DNA from: Ascidia mentula
Taxonomy: Eukaryota > Chordata > Ascidiacea > Phlebobranchia > Ascidiidae
Direction: 5' to 3'
Assembly (NCBI GenBank): GCA_947561715.1
Contig: OX387197.1
Span: 7,809,001 to 7,873,000 of the forward strand
Length of the DNA: 64,000 nucleotides
In this document: piece by piece, positions 35,106 to 48,248 of the stretch
Layout of the letters: each line of letters starts with the position of its first letter
Numbering within the stretch: the first letter of the stretch is position 1
Position numbers and translations under genes: made by a program
The notes under the pieces: generated by a model
What the model was told of the DNA's origin: nothing
Databases searched by the model: none
Seen by the model: only the letters and a program-made list of their open reading frames with translations

Positions 35106-36068
35106 ATGTCCAGTAACCCACGCTATAACAAGGGCAAGTCTAATTCGGAACGGGTTGCTCTTCTCGATGACTTTGAGTCAGATGATGATTTTTTTCTCAA
35201 AGGTCCCTCTTCAGCTAACGATAAGGTATTTAGCTTTTTGTGGTAAAATCAAGTTTTTGTATTTATTTTACTTGTTTTGCATATGGCTAGTAGTATTTTA
35301 ACTCACAATGCATGCACAGCGCAATGTCTGTATTGCATGCCCCTATATCACACAACAATGTGTTTAGGTTAGACGAGTGCAGAGCCAAGTAAATGAGGTG
35401 GTTGATGTAATGCAAAATAACATTGGAAAAGTTCTTGATCGTGGAGAGCGACTGGATGACCTTCAGGTAGATATTTTGTTAATGTAAACTTACTATACAT
35501 GACATATAGCTTATTGATGATTGGGAAAAAAGGGACTTTTGATATTTGTTACTGGTGAAACTTTAGTTTTGGGTTATATATCTTAAGAGTATAATATAAT
35601 TATCACAGTATAATTATCATATTCAACAAATACTGATTTATGACAAAATGTAATGTCCCAAATTCCACACACTTAGGCAATTTTTACCATTTTTCCTGAC
35701 ACAGATTTCAAAACTAAAATTCTGGACATGTCTGGGAAAAATCTATGACAACCTTTAACCTTATAAAATGGTTAGTTAGACAATATTCTCAGATGCATAG
35801 CTACCATAGTATGACACATTGAACCGTCCATTTGCAAACAAGTCCTCTTACCATAGAGTTATTGAATAGCATTAATAATACAAGCTGCATGTTTCTAAAG
35901 GACAAGTCAGAGAACCTTGCAGATGCAGCTACCAATTTTAATTCTCGAGCCACTCGCCTGAGAAAGAAAATGTGGTGGAACAATTTCAAGATAAAGATAA
36001 TAATTGCTGTCGTGGTGGCAGTCATTCTCCTCATTATTATCCTCTCTGTAACACTAAAGAAGTCATAA
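35106..36068 (+). CDS. VAMP4: Vesicle-associated membrane protein 4 (R-SNARE)
   Basis: Three exons, 35106-35225, 35368-35466 and 35901-36068, encode 128 residues (human 141). VAMP4 works in endosome to trans-Golgi and immature granule traffic. The N-terminal extension has the VAMP4-specific dileucine plus acidic sorting signal (RVALLDDFESDDDFFLKGPS). The SNARE helix follows with the zero-layer arginine Arg65 (VLDRGERLDDL). Then come the pre-membrane block RLRKKMWWNNFKIK and a single C-terminal membrane anchor of about 22 residues. All three introns-to-exon joins are phase 0. Confidence 0.95.
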
Positions 36069-38793
36069 CCTGGACAAGTTTGTGGCACTTCCGGTGCATT
36101 CTATTACCCCCACACTGTGGAAAAGAAGAGTAATGTTTGTGATATATGAAGAAAGAAGTCGTCATATCTATTCGGAAAATGTTTCAGTGATTTTGTATGT
36201 TCAATTTCTGCCATAATTGCTAGTTTTTACAGTCTGCCTGATATAAATTATACATAATGTTAGCACTATCCACTTTTGCACAGTGTGCTTTCAACAATGT
36301 TATGAAAACCTTGTTGTAGCAGCATGTCAACATATTTTGAAACCTTTGTGTAAAACACAACTTATTCTCACAAAATTAGAAACTTTCAAAGTCAAATTTC
36401 AGTTTTTGGATAAATTTTGCACATGGAGCCTAGATCATACTTTGGTCAAAGGCTGTATTGATTTATGTTATGCGTTTTTATGTTGATCTGTAAATGATAT
36501 TTTTGCTGGCTTATAAGGTGCTTGAAAGTTTGTACACAGAATGGTTGAAAATGTAGCACAATTTCAGTGATCTTTTCTTTGTAGCTTTCTTCCATTTATT
36601 ATTGCATTGTTTGCCACATAATTTAATTGTACGTGCTTTGTGAGATAAGTACAGCAGTGATGGACGCATTTGTAATGCTAGCTTCGCTGTTCATGATTTT
36701 AACATTTTATAGGTCTGTATAGACAATAATAATTGTTTGTTTCATGGGGTCATAAACTTGTGTTAAATGTCATGATAAGGGGCATTTTTTCATCATAGGT
36801 TACAACTAGTAAGCACGTAACTGCAGGTTTATCAAACAACTATGTTTGGATATTGTCCAAAAGCTTTTTGTGCAATTTTTGTTGTATTTCCTATTTGATG
36901 TCCTGCATACAACTTAATAAATACCTATACTAGCCGTAGAGCTTACCACCGTTTATTTGCATGTATGTTTTTATACAATTTAAGATCACTTGATGGTGCA
37001 GTTATTGCTGCAACTGTAAAGGCTTTGTGTTCAAGTTGATTCCACGCACAATTTGTATGATTGCAAATAGTGACTGGTCTATATTACCACTTATGTAAAA
37101 TTATTCAACAATCTCGGATACAAGTATTTTCAGCAATCATTTCAGCTTGTGTATATGACAGGTTTTTAATTGTGTACAGGGCATGTTGTAAGGTAGTCGG
37201 AAGTCTTTTTATTTTAACTCCTTTTTATTGTTGTTTATACACACCAAGGATGCTTTTTTCTCAAAGTGAAATATATTTGTTTTAAGACACCAAGCTGACT
37301 CATATTAACCTGAAAATATATGTTTCTGTGTTTGCTGTATTGTTTAAAAAATAATTTTCATTGTTACAAGTTAAAAGTGTGGTAGAACACTCCTCACCCA
37401 ATTTATACCCACTTGTAAAGCCTTTTTAGTCAAAAAGTTAACAACTGTATCTCAAGCAAGAGAAATAAGAGATTATTGCAAAGCTGCAGACAGGGTGTGT
37501 ACATGCAGCTGTTGAGTGGCACTGTGCTAGCTTTTACACTAGCAGGCACACTAGTCTCCACTTTGTGGTACCTTTCGGTCAACGTCGATCTGCAGGGTAC
37601 CCTATAGTGGGCACCGAACAACAGAGACAACGAAGCTTTGCAACAATACGGCTTTTTTGCGCATATGAGAGATTATTGTTTGTATGAAAAAAATAAGATA
37701 CTTTTCACTCCTATGGTCTAGCATCTGAACTCTTCCACTGCAGGAAAAGTAAACACCTCCATATCATACCTTTCAATCACATTTACTTTAACCAGCGATA
37801 TCAAAACACCCTAAAAAAAACATTGCAAATTACGTAGGAACTTGACAACAAACAGGATGTATACAAACATTTAAAACAAGCACCAATCAATGGAAAAACG
37901 TATTTACTCTGCTACACTACATAAACAAACAAAGATAAATTGCTGTTCTTGTTAAACATAGTGGTGTGCATAAAGTATAAGACTATTTAGAAACAAAAGT
38001 ATTAAAAAGGACATACGGCACATGGCGCTCCCCAAAACATTACTTAGCGAGATTCAGGCCATCATATCACCCCCCTGTTCTAAATTTTAAAAAAGTATAA
38101 AATACAAGAAAGAGTGGAAATTTCACGGCAAAATACGCGATCACAATGAAAAAGGGATGAAATTTACACCTGAGGAAACATGAAGAAACAACTTGGAAGT
38201 GGAACTGTGATATAACAATGAAATATATTCTCTTTCAAATGCAAATTAAATTTAAAGCTAGAAGAATATGAAATATTTTTAGTGAATAGGGTTGTTCTTA
38301 CAAAGCAATGAATACGTAATCAAAGTTTGTGGATTAGGGGTCACTTTTTTTTCGATCCACATTCGTTCTATTGTGGGACTTTATATGAAACAATTATACA
38401 AGTTTTCGTGATTTTGTGTGTTGAGCGGTTAAAATGATCAGAAAGTGATTAAGGCCAAAAATAACAAATGGAATTATGATTTCTAATTCATTTATGTGAC
38501 TTTCTTCACATATTTGTCAAAAATTTACTCAACTATTTGTTGTTTATAGAAATTTTTAAATCGAAAACTTCAGTTTCCGACAATTACAAAATATCACAGC
38601 AACAAAGTACGGAACTGGAAAAATGCACGGTGGAATTAAACGTTACAGCAAAAGCAAAATGAAGATCTACACAGACACTAACAATAACGCAACTGGCATT
38701 TTTAGGAAGTTGCCACTAGGTACCAATTTGCTAAAAACAACTTAACTTTCTCAACGACATATTGCGTACAATTAAAACATATTTTTATTAACT
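36069..38793. other. Long region between convergent VAMP4 and PPAR genes
   Basis: 2.7 kb without a supportable gene. The first part is probably VAMP4 3' UTR; an AATAAA occurs at about 36917. Bases 37490-37630 are locally richer in G+C and contain GGTACC twice in a short space, but no structure could be firmly assigned. The part near 38.5-38.8 kb is likely the PPAR 3' UTR on the minus strand. Confidence 0.35.
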
Positions 38794-41700
38794 TCAGACA
38801 AGATCCCTAATTATTTCTTTCAAAAGTGGGGGGTAATACTGCCTCATCTCATCCACGCTTTCAATGAGAAGCACATGGTCCGCCACCAGCTGGCGCACTT
38901 CAGTAACCATCACCAAGAGGTGAGCGAATAACCTGTAAATTAAATGCAAGCTTATGGTTAAATACAAGCCATTGATAACATAGGCTTATTCACACGATTT
39001 TTTTTTCTGCTACAAAATCTTGCTCAAATATTAGGCATAACCACGTGTGTACAATAATATGTCACCACATTAGTTCATTAATTAAACAAAGTTTGCAAAT
39101 ATTTAAATGCTGCATGCATAAAAGAAGCAACTACGAGCAGTTTTATAGAGTGTATACATAGGCGTATCCAGAAATTTTTGAAAGGTAGGATCGAAAATTT
39201 TGGCGGTTCCCGCGATTTTTCGCTGTAAATCAAATTTAATTGTGGTCGAGCATTACAAAATACACCCGTGTTCGCGCGGATCGTCAGATAAACAGCGAAT
39301 TATGTAACGCTATGGGACACTCGAATGCAAGTTTTTGCGGTAGTTCTTGCGCCGTAGTTTTGTTACTAATGCTTCGAAACAAAGGTGTTATATTTATTCG
39401 CAAAAAAAGGATAAAATGTGCGTTTACGTAGTCAGAAAAACATACAGCTAAAAACTATTTTGCATGCGGTTGCTTTGTACATCTGCGTGCGCTAACCATT
39501 TATCTTGCATAACATTTGCAACGTGTTCAACAACCAAACTAAATGACTTTAGACGCACGGAAACCGCATGCCATTGCAACAACGTGACCACAAAAACTAT
39601 ACATTTCGTTCACGGAAAATCGCGCTTGCTTCGTAACAATGCAACGTGTTTCATAACAATGCAAGAGGTTTGGTAACCATACAACGCGTTTTGTTGTTTT
39701 TGGTTTTCACTTTACAGGAATTTTATAAAAAAATTAGTTACATTAACTAATAAACTGACAAAAAAATTTACAAAAGGGGTAGGGGGTCAGGACCCCCACC
39801 CTGGACGCGACTAAGAGTGTATACCTTGGCTTATCGGGATGGGATAGGGATAACTGTAGTTGTAGCGCCATTAGGATATCCTGCTGTGCATTTTCAATTT
39901 TTGAACTTTCCACTAAGCCTGGTCGATCTGTACAATACACAAGTATATTAGACACAAGGCACCAGCACAAGTGGAATCGGCAAATACAATTCATAAATAT
40001 GAAATACGCTCTTCGGAACTTACACCAAAATGGATTACAACTAAAACTAAAAACATTCACCAAAACTAAAAAAGAAATACCAAACTGATAATACAACCCC
40101 ATTGCTTTTTTTATTCAAATAAGTCCAGATTGCCCGTGTTGAAAAAAAATTGAAGTTGCACAAAAAAACATAGATAATGTTTAACTAAAATTTTGTTCAA
40201 GTTTTGCACACACCTGCCGAAAGAATGATTGACGCCAAAAAGAGGGCCATGTCAGCATCGTTAAGGTTAAGCAATGCAATTTTCTCTGCAAACACCAGCT
40301 TAGAATCAATCAGTTTTGCACCGACACCAAGCTGAAACCAATTTGATAAAAGGTAGTGTAATGTTATTATTGTAACAGAAAAATTAATATTTATAGGCAA
40401 TTTGCACTGATGCATTTAGCATTACCATCTGGGTTGTTTATTGTGTTGTTTGTCATGCCTTCGAGCAACTTTCGGCACATTATGTTTGTGGCCAAGCCCC
40501 AGATTGTTAATAATACTTAACAGGATGTGGATAATACTACCCAATACTCTTTGAGCATACATATACACTTGCATTGTTTTAATAACTGTTTTTCGATAAA
40601 CAAAAAAACGCACATGTTGCTTCTTAAAGTCATATGTTTCGTATACCAATATTTATGTTGGGTAAAATGAAATGCTCTACTTGTTACTGGGCTGAACACG
40701 CAAAAATAGAGATATGATGTAACTCAATGGCCAACTTGAAAAATCAGTGGTATTACATATGTCCAAGAAAAACTGGACTTTTTTTAACTGAAAAAAAATA
40801 GAAAAATAACTTTGTGGTAAAAAAAACAAAACAGTTAGGTGTTTTTCCACTTAACGTTAGCAAAAAACTGTGTAACTGACAATAAAGGAAAAAGATTCAA
40901 ATTGAATACACAGAAATACTGCGGTGCATTTCAAAAAAAATCTGTATATCTTACCTTCTTGATGAAATCAAATGTGGCATACAAGTTTGATGCAGGGAGA
41001 AACATGCCTTTGTCTATCACGCAGAGGCTAAGCATCACAAACAAGGCTTCATAACTGCCGAATTTTAGCAGTACAACCTATTTAAAAACATGCTTTAAAT
41101 TATTTGGGAAGCTGACATTGGCACAAGATTGGCCTTGAAAAAACAAACACCAGTTCACAGACACAATTGCGATACTTTTGTAGCAGCAACATTTCTGGGC
41201 CCAATAAAAAAATGGCTGTCCCACAAGTTTAATAGCTTGAAATAACAAAGCCATGTGGTTATTTCATCCCATGACTATAGACAATGGATGAGTCATCAGG
41301 TATAAAGTATGTAACTGTGGGATAACACACCCAAAAATTTCCCATTTGCAAATATTTGCTTTGAGAAAGAAATGCTCAAGTTTTTACAATAATACCATAT
41401 TTATTTACTTTAGTTACAACTCTAATCATTTTCCCGTACTTTCAGGTTGTGTGATTTTAATTTGTGAGATTACCAAAGATTTATTTACAATGCTTGTGGT
41501 CACCTTTGTTCAGTTATTGCAATAAATGAATTAAAGTACCTGATCACTTAGGCTTAGCTCACTAAAATGTGGAATTGTTTTGGTAAATTCGGTGATCTCG
41601 CAGATTATTTGTACAAGTTTCATCTGGAACTTATTAACAAGCCAATGGACAATCTGGTTTCCAATAGCCTGAAAAACAAAGATTGCTTAAAGTTGGCTGC

Positions 41701-44700
41701 TCAAACCTCAAGCAACATTGTTTGTCTTAAAGACTTACAATAACCGTTAGTTATGTTCTGAACATTTATATGTTTTAAATCTTATTTTAACTTGTTGCCT
41801 CACAAATATATCATGTCACTTTTTTGAATGAAAAAGCTTGTAATAACTTGTAACATCATTTAGGTTTAGGAAGAAAAAGTCTTGGTTATTGAGAATGGTC
41901 TTATGTTTACAAAAACATCTAAATTCTAAATTACATTTCATGGTTAGCAGTGGTGTAAAACTGCCGACCTACAAGCCAAATCTGGCAGGTGTGTTTTAGT
42001 GGACTGTGTTAGTTAAAGAAATTGACTGCATTATGTTAAAAGTTTTATATTATGATATGCTTATTATGATGGATCCATAAAATGACATTATGACAAAAGA
42101 TCACAGTGCTAAACATAAAATTAATGAAAATATCAATTATATATATCATTATTTGCAAAATCTCGGAGAAAAAAGCCCACATTATGAAAAGAAACATTAT
42201 ATTTATGAAAAGAGTTTTGTCCCCCCTGGTTTACAGTGTGAACACTTCCCCATTTTGTACATATTAAGCATTGAAATGTTCTAATCATAGCTTTAGGCAT
42301 GGTAGTGAAACAATGGTAATAACTATGGACACTTTCAGTTATAAGACATGTACATTGTTGTTTAAAATCAAAGGCACTGTGGCATGTTGGGATTCAAGAC
42401 AAGCATTGTGTTGAGGTAATGGGTGTGCTACAACACAATCACAAACTCAAAGAATTTAGAAATCAAAACTTTCATACCATGGTGTGATGTGCAGTAACAC
42501 TATTTTTGGCCTTCTTTTGTTCCTTCTGGCGCTTAAGGGCATTTGATGCTCCCATTAGCTTTAACTTTTGCTCCTGCGTTAAATTTGTATTCAAACTTCC
42601 TGTAGCCAATTTATTGTCCTCCTCGGTCAGTATTCCTGGATTGGTTTTTAATACGCTCGTGAACTTTTCATATAGCTCTGTGAACGTCCTTGTTCCTTCA
42701 AGGTTAACACTATCCGATGAGGAAGAGGAAGAGCCTTCAGAATATCCAGAAGAGCTACTGCTCCCTGGGGATGAATCTAAACTTGACTGAGACTGCCACG
42801 ACTTTAAGTCAAAAAGTGGCATTTCTTGAAGAAGGAGTCTGGTGGGCAAAAAACCAAAGTCCATAAATCCAGGAGGGGTTTTGTTCAAATCGGGAGGGAA
42901 ATTGATGTCGACGGGTATTTCATTCAATGATTTGAGGTTCAGAAAGTTCTCATCTATTTCTTTTTCCCATATAGAGCAAAGCGGACTGGATGGGTCGGTT
43001 GGAGGAGATGCTAAAGAGGATGAAGTTGACGGCTGATCTGGGGAGGGAACTTTAGAGTACAACTTCGTACGGACAATGGCTTGATTGGGCGAAGGTATAT
43101 CTGGAATTTTCAACACTTCGTCCATGTTGTTGGTAGGAGTAGGTATCAAGTCTATAAATATAAAAAGTAACAAATTCTGTCTTTAGTAAAAAAGGAATTT
43201 GTTTTATGGGTTCAGACTCAATGTCAACGCACCATACAAAACTATTCTTTTAGTAACTTTATACAACAAACCAGTTGCTGCATTTGTTGCTTCCAGGTAA
43301 AATACTTATTGGAAACAAGAAAAGTAACTTTATGTTGACATACTTGCATAAATATATTCTATTTGAATAAGACAGAAACTGTTCAAGCACTCACTGGGTG
43401 AAATCAATACTTTTTTTTAAATAAAAGATCGATTGTTGTCGATTGGACTGATTTTAAACAAAAATATGTTTACAGCAATTAGAAACATAGAAAAGAAGAA
43501 AGAATGCTTGATCCTTTATATATAGCAAACTTAAATACTATATTGATACCTTCATTTGCAACACCCTGTGATCCGACTTTTGTGATCAGTTGTGGATAGA
43601 CAGCAGCTATGTCAGCCAAACATGTTAGGGTACTTGCCTACAAAACAACATTGACATTCGTCATGGTTTTATATTAGACTTCAATGATTGAGAGTAAACC
43701 AAATTCATAACAAGAAATTCTTAAAAAGGGGTATTTTAACTGTAATTGTACATTAAAACCCAAATTACAATATTTGTAAATTGTAAGCCTCGCCCTCTCA
43801 CAAGATATTTATGTTGTTTTGGCCCAACCCTGTTTGTTGTTCAATGTCAATGACTGGGCTTAAAACGAGAAAGTTTGACAGCAACAATGGTTATGTGTAA
43901 GGAGAAAAGAACTTGACATGGGTCGCAAACAAGTTGAAGGTGGCTGGTTAAAAAGTCACATCACATGTTTAGCCAACAATCTTGATAAGTGGAGCACATG
44001 GAGGTTTTACAGACCTTACAGACCAATTATTGGGCTGGGCGTTGAATTATAGTTCGTATATTTGCTTTGCTTGCAAGTGTGCACAACACATTTGTTGAAC
44101 CTAAAAAAACTAATCAGGTCAAACACTCTCAAGATTTACAACCAAATCTTGACAAAATAGTGCCAACAGCCTAATCTTGCACACTAGACACATCAGCATA
44201 TTTAGACAGGGTATGGACATTTAAAGAAATTTCAATTACATTTCATTGGTACTTGAGTTTCACAAAATACTAATGCATATATCCGCTGCAAAATCATTAG
44301 ACAAAATGTTGTTATTGCATTACGTTACTGAACAATCCAATCTAACAACAAAATTAAAACCAAAACTATACTATATTGAATTGCCCATTGTTCCCTCTGT
44401 ACATTTTGTGCACACCAAACATAATTTCCTGGGATTTTTTGGAAGTTTACATTCCTATAACTGTTTTTGTTAAAAATTGGACATCCAATTTCTACTTGCA
44501 CTAATAATAATATCCAGAAAGTCAAAAGTTTACCTCTGAAATAAATTTTAATATATTGTGTGCTGAATGTAAAATACACACATCTGTGCAATCAGTAACA
44601 ACACAAATTTTATTTAATTTACCTTGCTTGGTTGATTCAGTCTTTCCTCCCATTTTGCAAGTACCTTTGATCTGGTTATTGAAACTTGCGTCTGGAATGA

Positions 44701-47090
44701 TTTTGTAATGCTTTCGATGTGCAAACGCAATTTGGAATGGTCAACAGTTGACTTGCTACCATCTGGATTTGTAGTTTTTGACTTCACTATGTTGTCAATG
44801 ATGCGTTGCTTTTCAAAACGAGGCATTCTTCCAAACCTTATTGCTGCAAAAATACATCCCCAAATTATTAAACAGTATCGTATACCTTTGCACTTGTCAT
44901 TCTGGCATCATTCGTGCTATGCTTAGTGTGTATTGTGTATTAATATTATAGTCACAGTGTAGTTTGAAACAAAATAAAATGCATATATACCAACAAATGG
45001 AAAATGCAAAATATGTGTCAAAACATGCAAGTCGATATTGCATGGCACACAAGTATTGCTACACATGCGGTTTATGCCTAAGGTTTGAAATTGCATCAGA
45101 ATATTTATGCATGTCTTATGATATAATTACCCCCTAAAGTGCCCCAAAGCCGGAAGCAGATGTCATTAAGCATATGCGACCTCATATTTTTTGTGAGCCG
45201 TCTGTGAAGGGACCAATTAATCATCATTTACACATTAACAGTACCAAAGCAAACAATAATTTTTTGGCAACTTTCGCAACGCAAGTTAGGTTTAAAAATA
45301 AGTACAACAAATTCAATAACTCTCTTTACACCAGTGCCTCAAACTTAAACAAAAATCACCCAAACACAATTATCACAGTGGGAAATATTCGTCAATGAAA
45401 AAAAAGTCAAATTCCTATTGTAAGTAACAAATCATGTTTGCTTACAAGCTTGAAATACCAAGATGGGCCACACAAGTTTTAAGTGAAACAGACCTTTCTG
45501 TAATAGATTTTACAATTAAGTCAACTATGTAAAGGTATTCACTTCACATATATGTACTTAAAATCAGATTCATAAAAAACAGTAGGTATGTTTATATGTA
45601 TTTACAATTTATTGTGGAGTCAATAATTACATATATATACTTGCACATTGCACGGTTTATAAAATTTAATGTATATACTGATCAATATAAAAAAAATATA
45701 AAAAAGCAGAAAATTGTTTGGAAATAGTTGTCACTGAACGTCAACTTGATGTCTAGGCGTTGCTGACAAGTTTTGTATTCACATTTTCATCCGTGACTGG
45801 CATACTATTTTTAGACAAGTGAACCATGCAGTGAATGACTAAGCATTTTCTCCTATTATGTTGGCTTACAATTAAATAGAAGTTCCACTAGCAGCAAAAA
45901 CTTAAATAAAACCAACAACAATTGGAAAGTATGTTGAAGCAAGGAAATAAAAAAGCACATAAATAACTAGGACACTCAATTTTATTGGCCCTTCCAGCAG
46001 GCAAACACAAGTGTTACTACTGTTTGTATTGTCAGCAATTTTATCAAATGGTTTATCAAATATGTCTGCTACATTGCTAGTGTGTGTAATGCACAAAATA
46101 ACAACTTTTTTATGTGTGTGACTAAAAATCTATACATGTTGTTACACTGCAACAAGTTTGTGCATCAAACGCTGTTGGAATCAAATTTACTGCTTGTTTC
46201 AGCAACAGAAGATAAGGCATTTTCAGGCAATTATATTGATGGTTTGGCATTCCAAACATTGGCACCTCAATTTAGTACACAGAAACACATATGCCAACCA
46301 TAAATTTTCTTTTAAGAAAAAATATTGACAATGTATGTAAAATGTTTGCACCAATAAACCGACTAAAGCTATAACCCAAATATCAATAAAAGAACTGCAT
46401 CTTACCATCATGGGACATCCCACTGTTTATACACTTCTGGTATCTGCAATATTGGCATTTGTTTCGGCTTCTCACATCCACTTTACACATCTGCTTGCAT
46501 TCGTCATAAACCAGTTTGAGTCGAACTGTTCTTCTAAAAAAGCCCTGGGGAAAAATAAAGTCATAAGGTTTTCTCTAAAAAGTGGATTTTATTCAACTTT
46601 GCTAGATTATCTAGAACAACCGAAATCATTATACTTTAGCTACATTCAAACTACAATTGATCTCACCATTGTATTTAAGGTACATGCCACTGTTCACTAA
46701 AGACTGATACATATCTAATGAGGGAAGTGTGAGTACTATTAAATATTACCAATTTTGTGTACATCTGTTTGACAAATCACAAAACAGTGCTTTAAATATT
46801 CTAGGCAGCACTTGCCTTGCAGCCTTCACAAGCATGGACACCATAATGAAACCCAGAAGACATGTCTCCACATATTTTGCATTCAATCTTAAGATCCGTT
46901 GAATTTACTGCAAATTTTTTTTCAAGAATTATTGACAGAGTTTTTAATGAACCTATTGACAAAATCTCATATGTGTACCCATAATGGAAGATTTGCGCCG
47001 TTTCGGCACACGTTTGCCAGCACTCCCAGCTTCAATCGAATTTGCATTGTGGGTCTGCTCTGCTATATTTTCAGCATCATCAATATCCAT
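38794..47090 (-). CDS. PPAR: PPAR-type nuclear receptor
   Basis: Eleven minus-strand exons join in phase: 46979-47090, 46816-46907, 46406-46544, 44623-44843, 43550-43637, 42478-43151, 41540-41668, 40955-41077, 40214-40331, 39825-39927, 38794-38932; about 645 residues. PPARs are lipid-activated transcription factors that bind DNA with RXR. The first zinc finger starts [21 protein letters not shown] (P-box CEGCKG). The second has the three-residue D-box (CKQMC) that marks PPARs, ending [28 protein letters not shown]. The ligand domain shows [27 protein letters not shown] and an AF-2 helix [11 protein letters not shown]. Oddities are a 224-residue Ser/Pro-rich exon (42478-43151) between the DNA and ligand domains, making it longer than vertebrate PPARs (about 470-505), and a GC splice donor after CEGCK. 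No conserved frame was found in the 1.56-kb intron 44844-46405. Confidence 0.93.
39158..39813. mobile_element. 656-bp non-autonomous DNA transposon beside a PPAR splice donor
   Basis: The element lies between two copies of AGAGTGTATAC (39147-39157 and 39814-39824). Its ends are related as short imperfect inverted repeats (ATAGGCGTATCCAG on the left; TAGTCGCGTCCAG reading in from the right), followed by the G/C-run GGGGGTCAGGACCCCC. It has no coding frame. The right copy of the duplication contains the GTATAC that is the donor of PPAR exon 39825-39927. If the true target duplication is 8 bp (GTGTATAC), a hAT-type origin would fit, but the superfamily is not settled. Confidence 0.65.
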
Positions 47091-47681
47091 TTGATCAAAT
47101 CAAATATATCCTAAACAACATCAATTGCTCTCATCAATAAACACAACACAAATTTTACGGGGAAAAAAATTGCAACAAAATCAGAATGCAGCAGTCATTG
47201 TTTTTAAAAAAGAACCTTGAGAACTGAACTAATATAGACCACAAAAAGGCATTATTATGAGTTGTGTAACATGGCAAGTTTCAAAAATTTGCATCAAAAT
47301 CTTACATGAAAACCATCATAAAAAGGTAAATACCTGTATTACTTGTAGATGGTGGTATATGGGAGTTTGATACTCATCTATTGTACTATAGACAGGTTCA
47401 AATCATTTTAACAAAATATAGGCTATGTAGAAAGTTAGACAAATATCTAAAAACAATCAAAATATTTATTAATCATTTGCACCATTTCGATCCAAGCCTG
47501 ACCCCAAAATATCTCGTGAATTAATTTACGTAAATTATGAAAAGCCAAACAACCTACAAAGGTGACAAAACCACCGTCAATGACGCTCAGTTTGAGCGAG
47601 ACAGCGACTATGTATTGTATTGTAACTCTCTTGCCACTCTCATTCTCGCAGAGTAAGCGCATTTGTCTTCTTTTTCACACA
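47091..47681. other. PPAR upstream region
   Basis: The presumed promoter and 5' UTR of the PPAR gene (minus strand). No conserved coding frame is visible. Confidence 0.35.
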
Positions 47682-48226
47682 GGGCGGCTGTTGTTACGTT
47701 ACTGCCAACATAAGTAAGCGTCCAAGATCAGTAATCTGGACAAAATCGGTTGCCTAATCACGTGCCTGCAGCGGCAAACGGGGATTGTACATATTTTCAT
47801 CCAAAGGGGAAGGGGAGGAGGTTAAAGTAAAATGAAAATCATTTAGCCTGTACCATGCACTGCGTCCACGATAGGTTTCTTTGGTAAGCGTTGGCATATA
47901 TTGTCATACCTTGCACTGTGTCCACGATAGGTAACTTTGTTAAACGTGAGAGAATATTTGCTACACATTGCACTGTGTCTGTGTCCCCTATAGGCATTCG
48001 GCAATAACAATACATTGGACTTGTAAGTTATAGCGTGACTAACCTAACAATTAACAAAGTTACCTATCGTTGACACAGTGCAAGGTACAGGATATATGAT
48101 TTTAATTTGTATTAATCCTTCCTTGTATGAAAATATGTGCGATCCCTGATTGCCGCGACAGTCACCGATTTTGTCCAGATTACTGATCTTGAACGCTTAC
48201 CCATGTTGGCCGTAACATTACAGCCC
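47682..48226. mobile_element. Foldback element with long inverted ends and internal repeats
   Basis: The ends are inverted copies over about 100 bp: both contain AAGATCAGTAATCTGGACAA followed by AATCGG, and both run on to a related TACATATTTTCAT block. Inside, a unit reading TTGCACTGTGTCCACGATAG followed by GTAACTTTG occurs three times in direct orientation with variation (about 47850, 47906, 47963) and once inverted (about 48053-48091). There is no coding frame. It lies just upstream of the PPAR gene. Confidence 0.7.
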
Positions 48227-48248
48227 AATATCATAGTATACTCTATAC

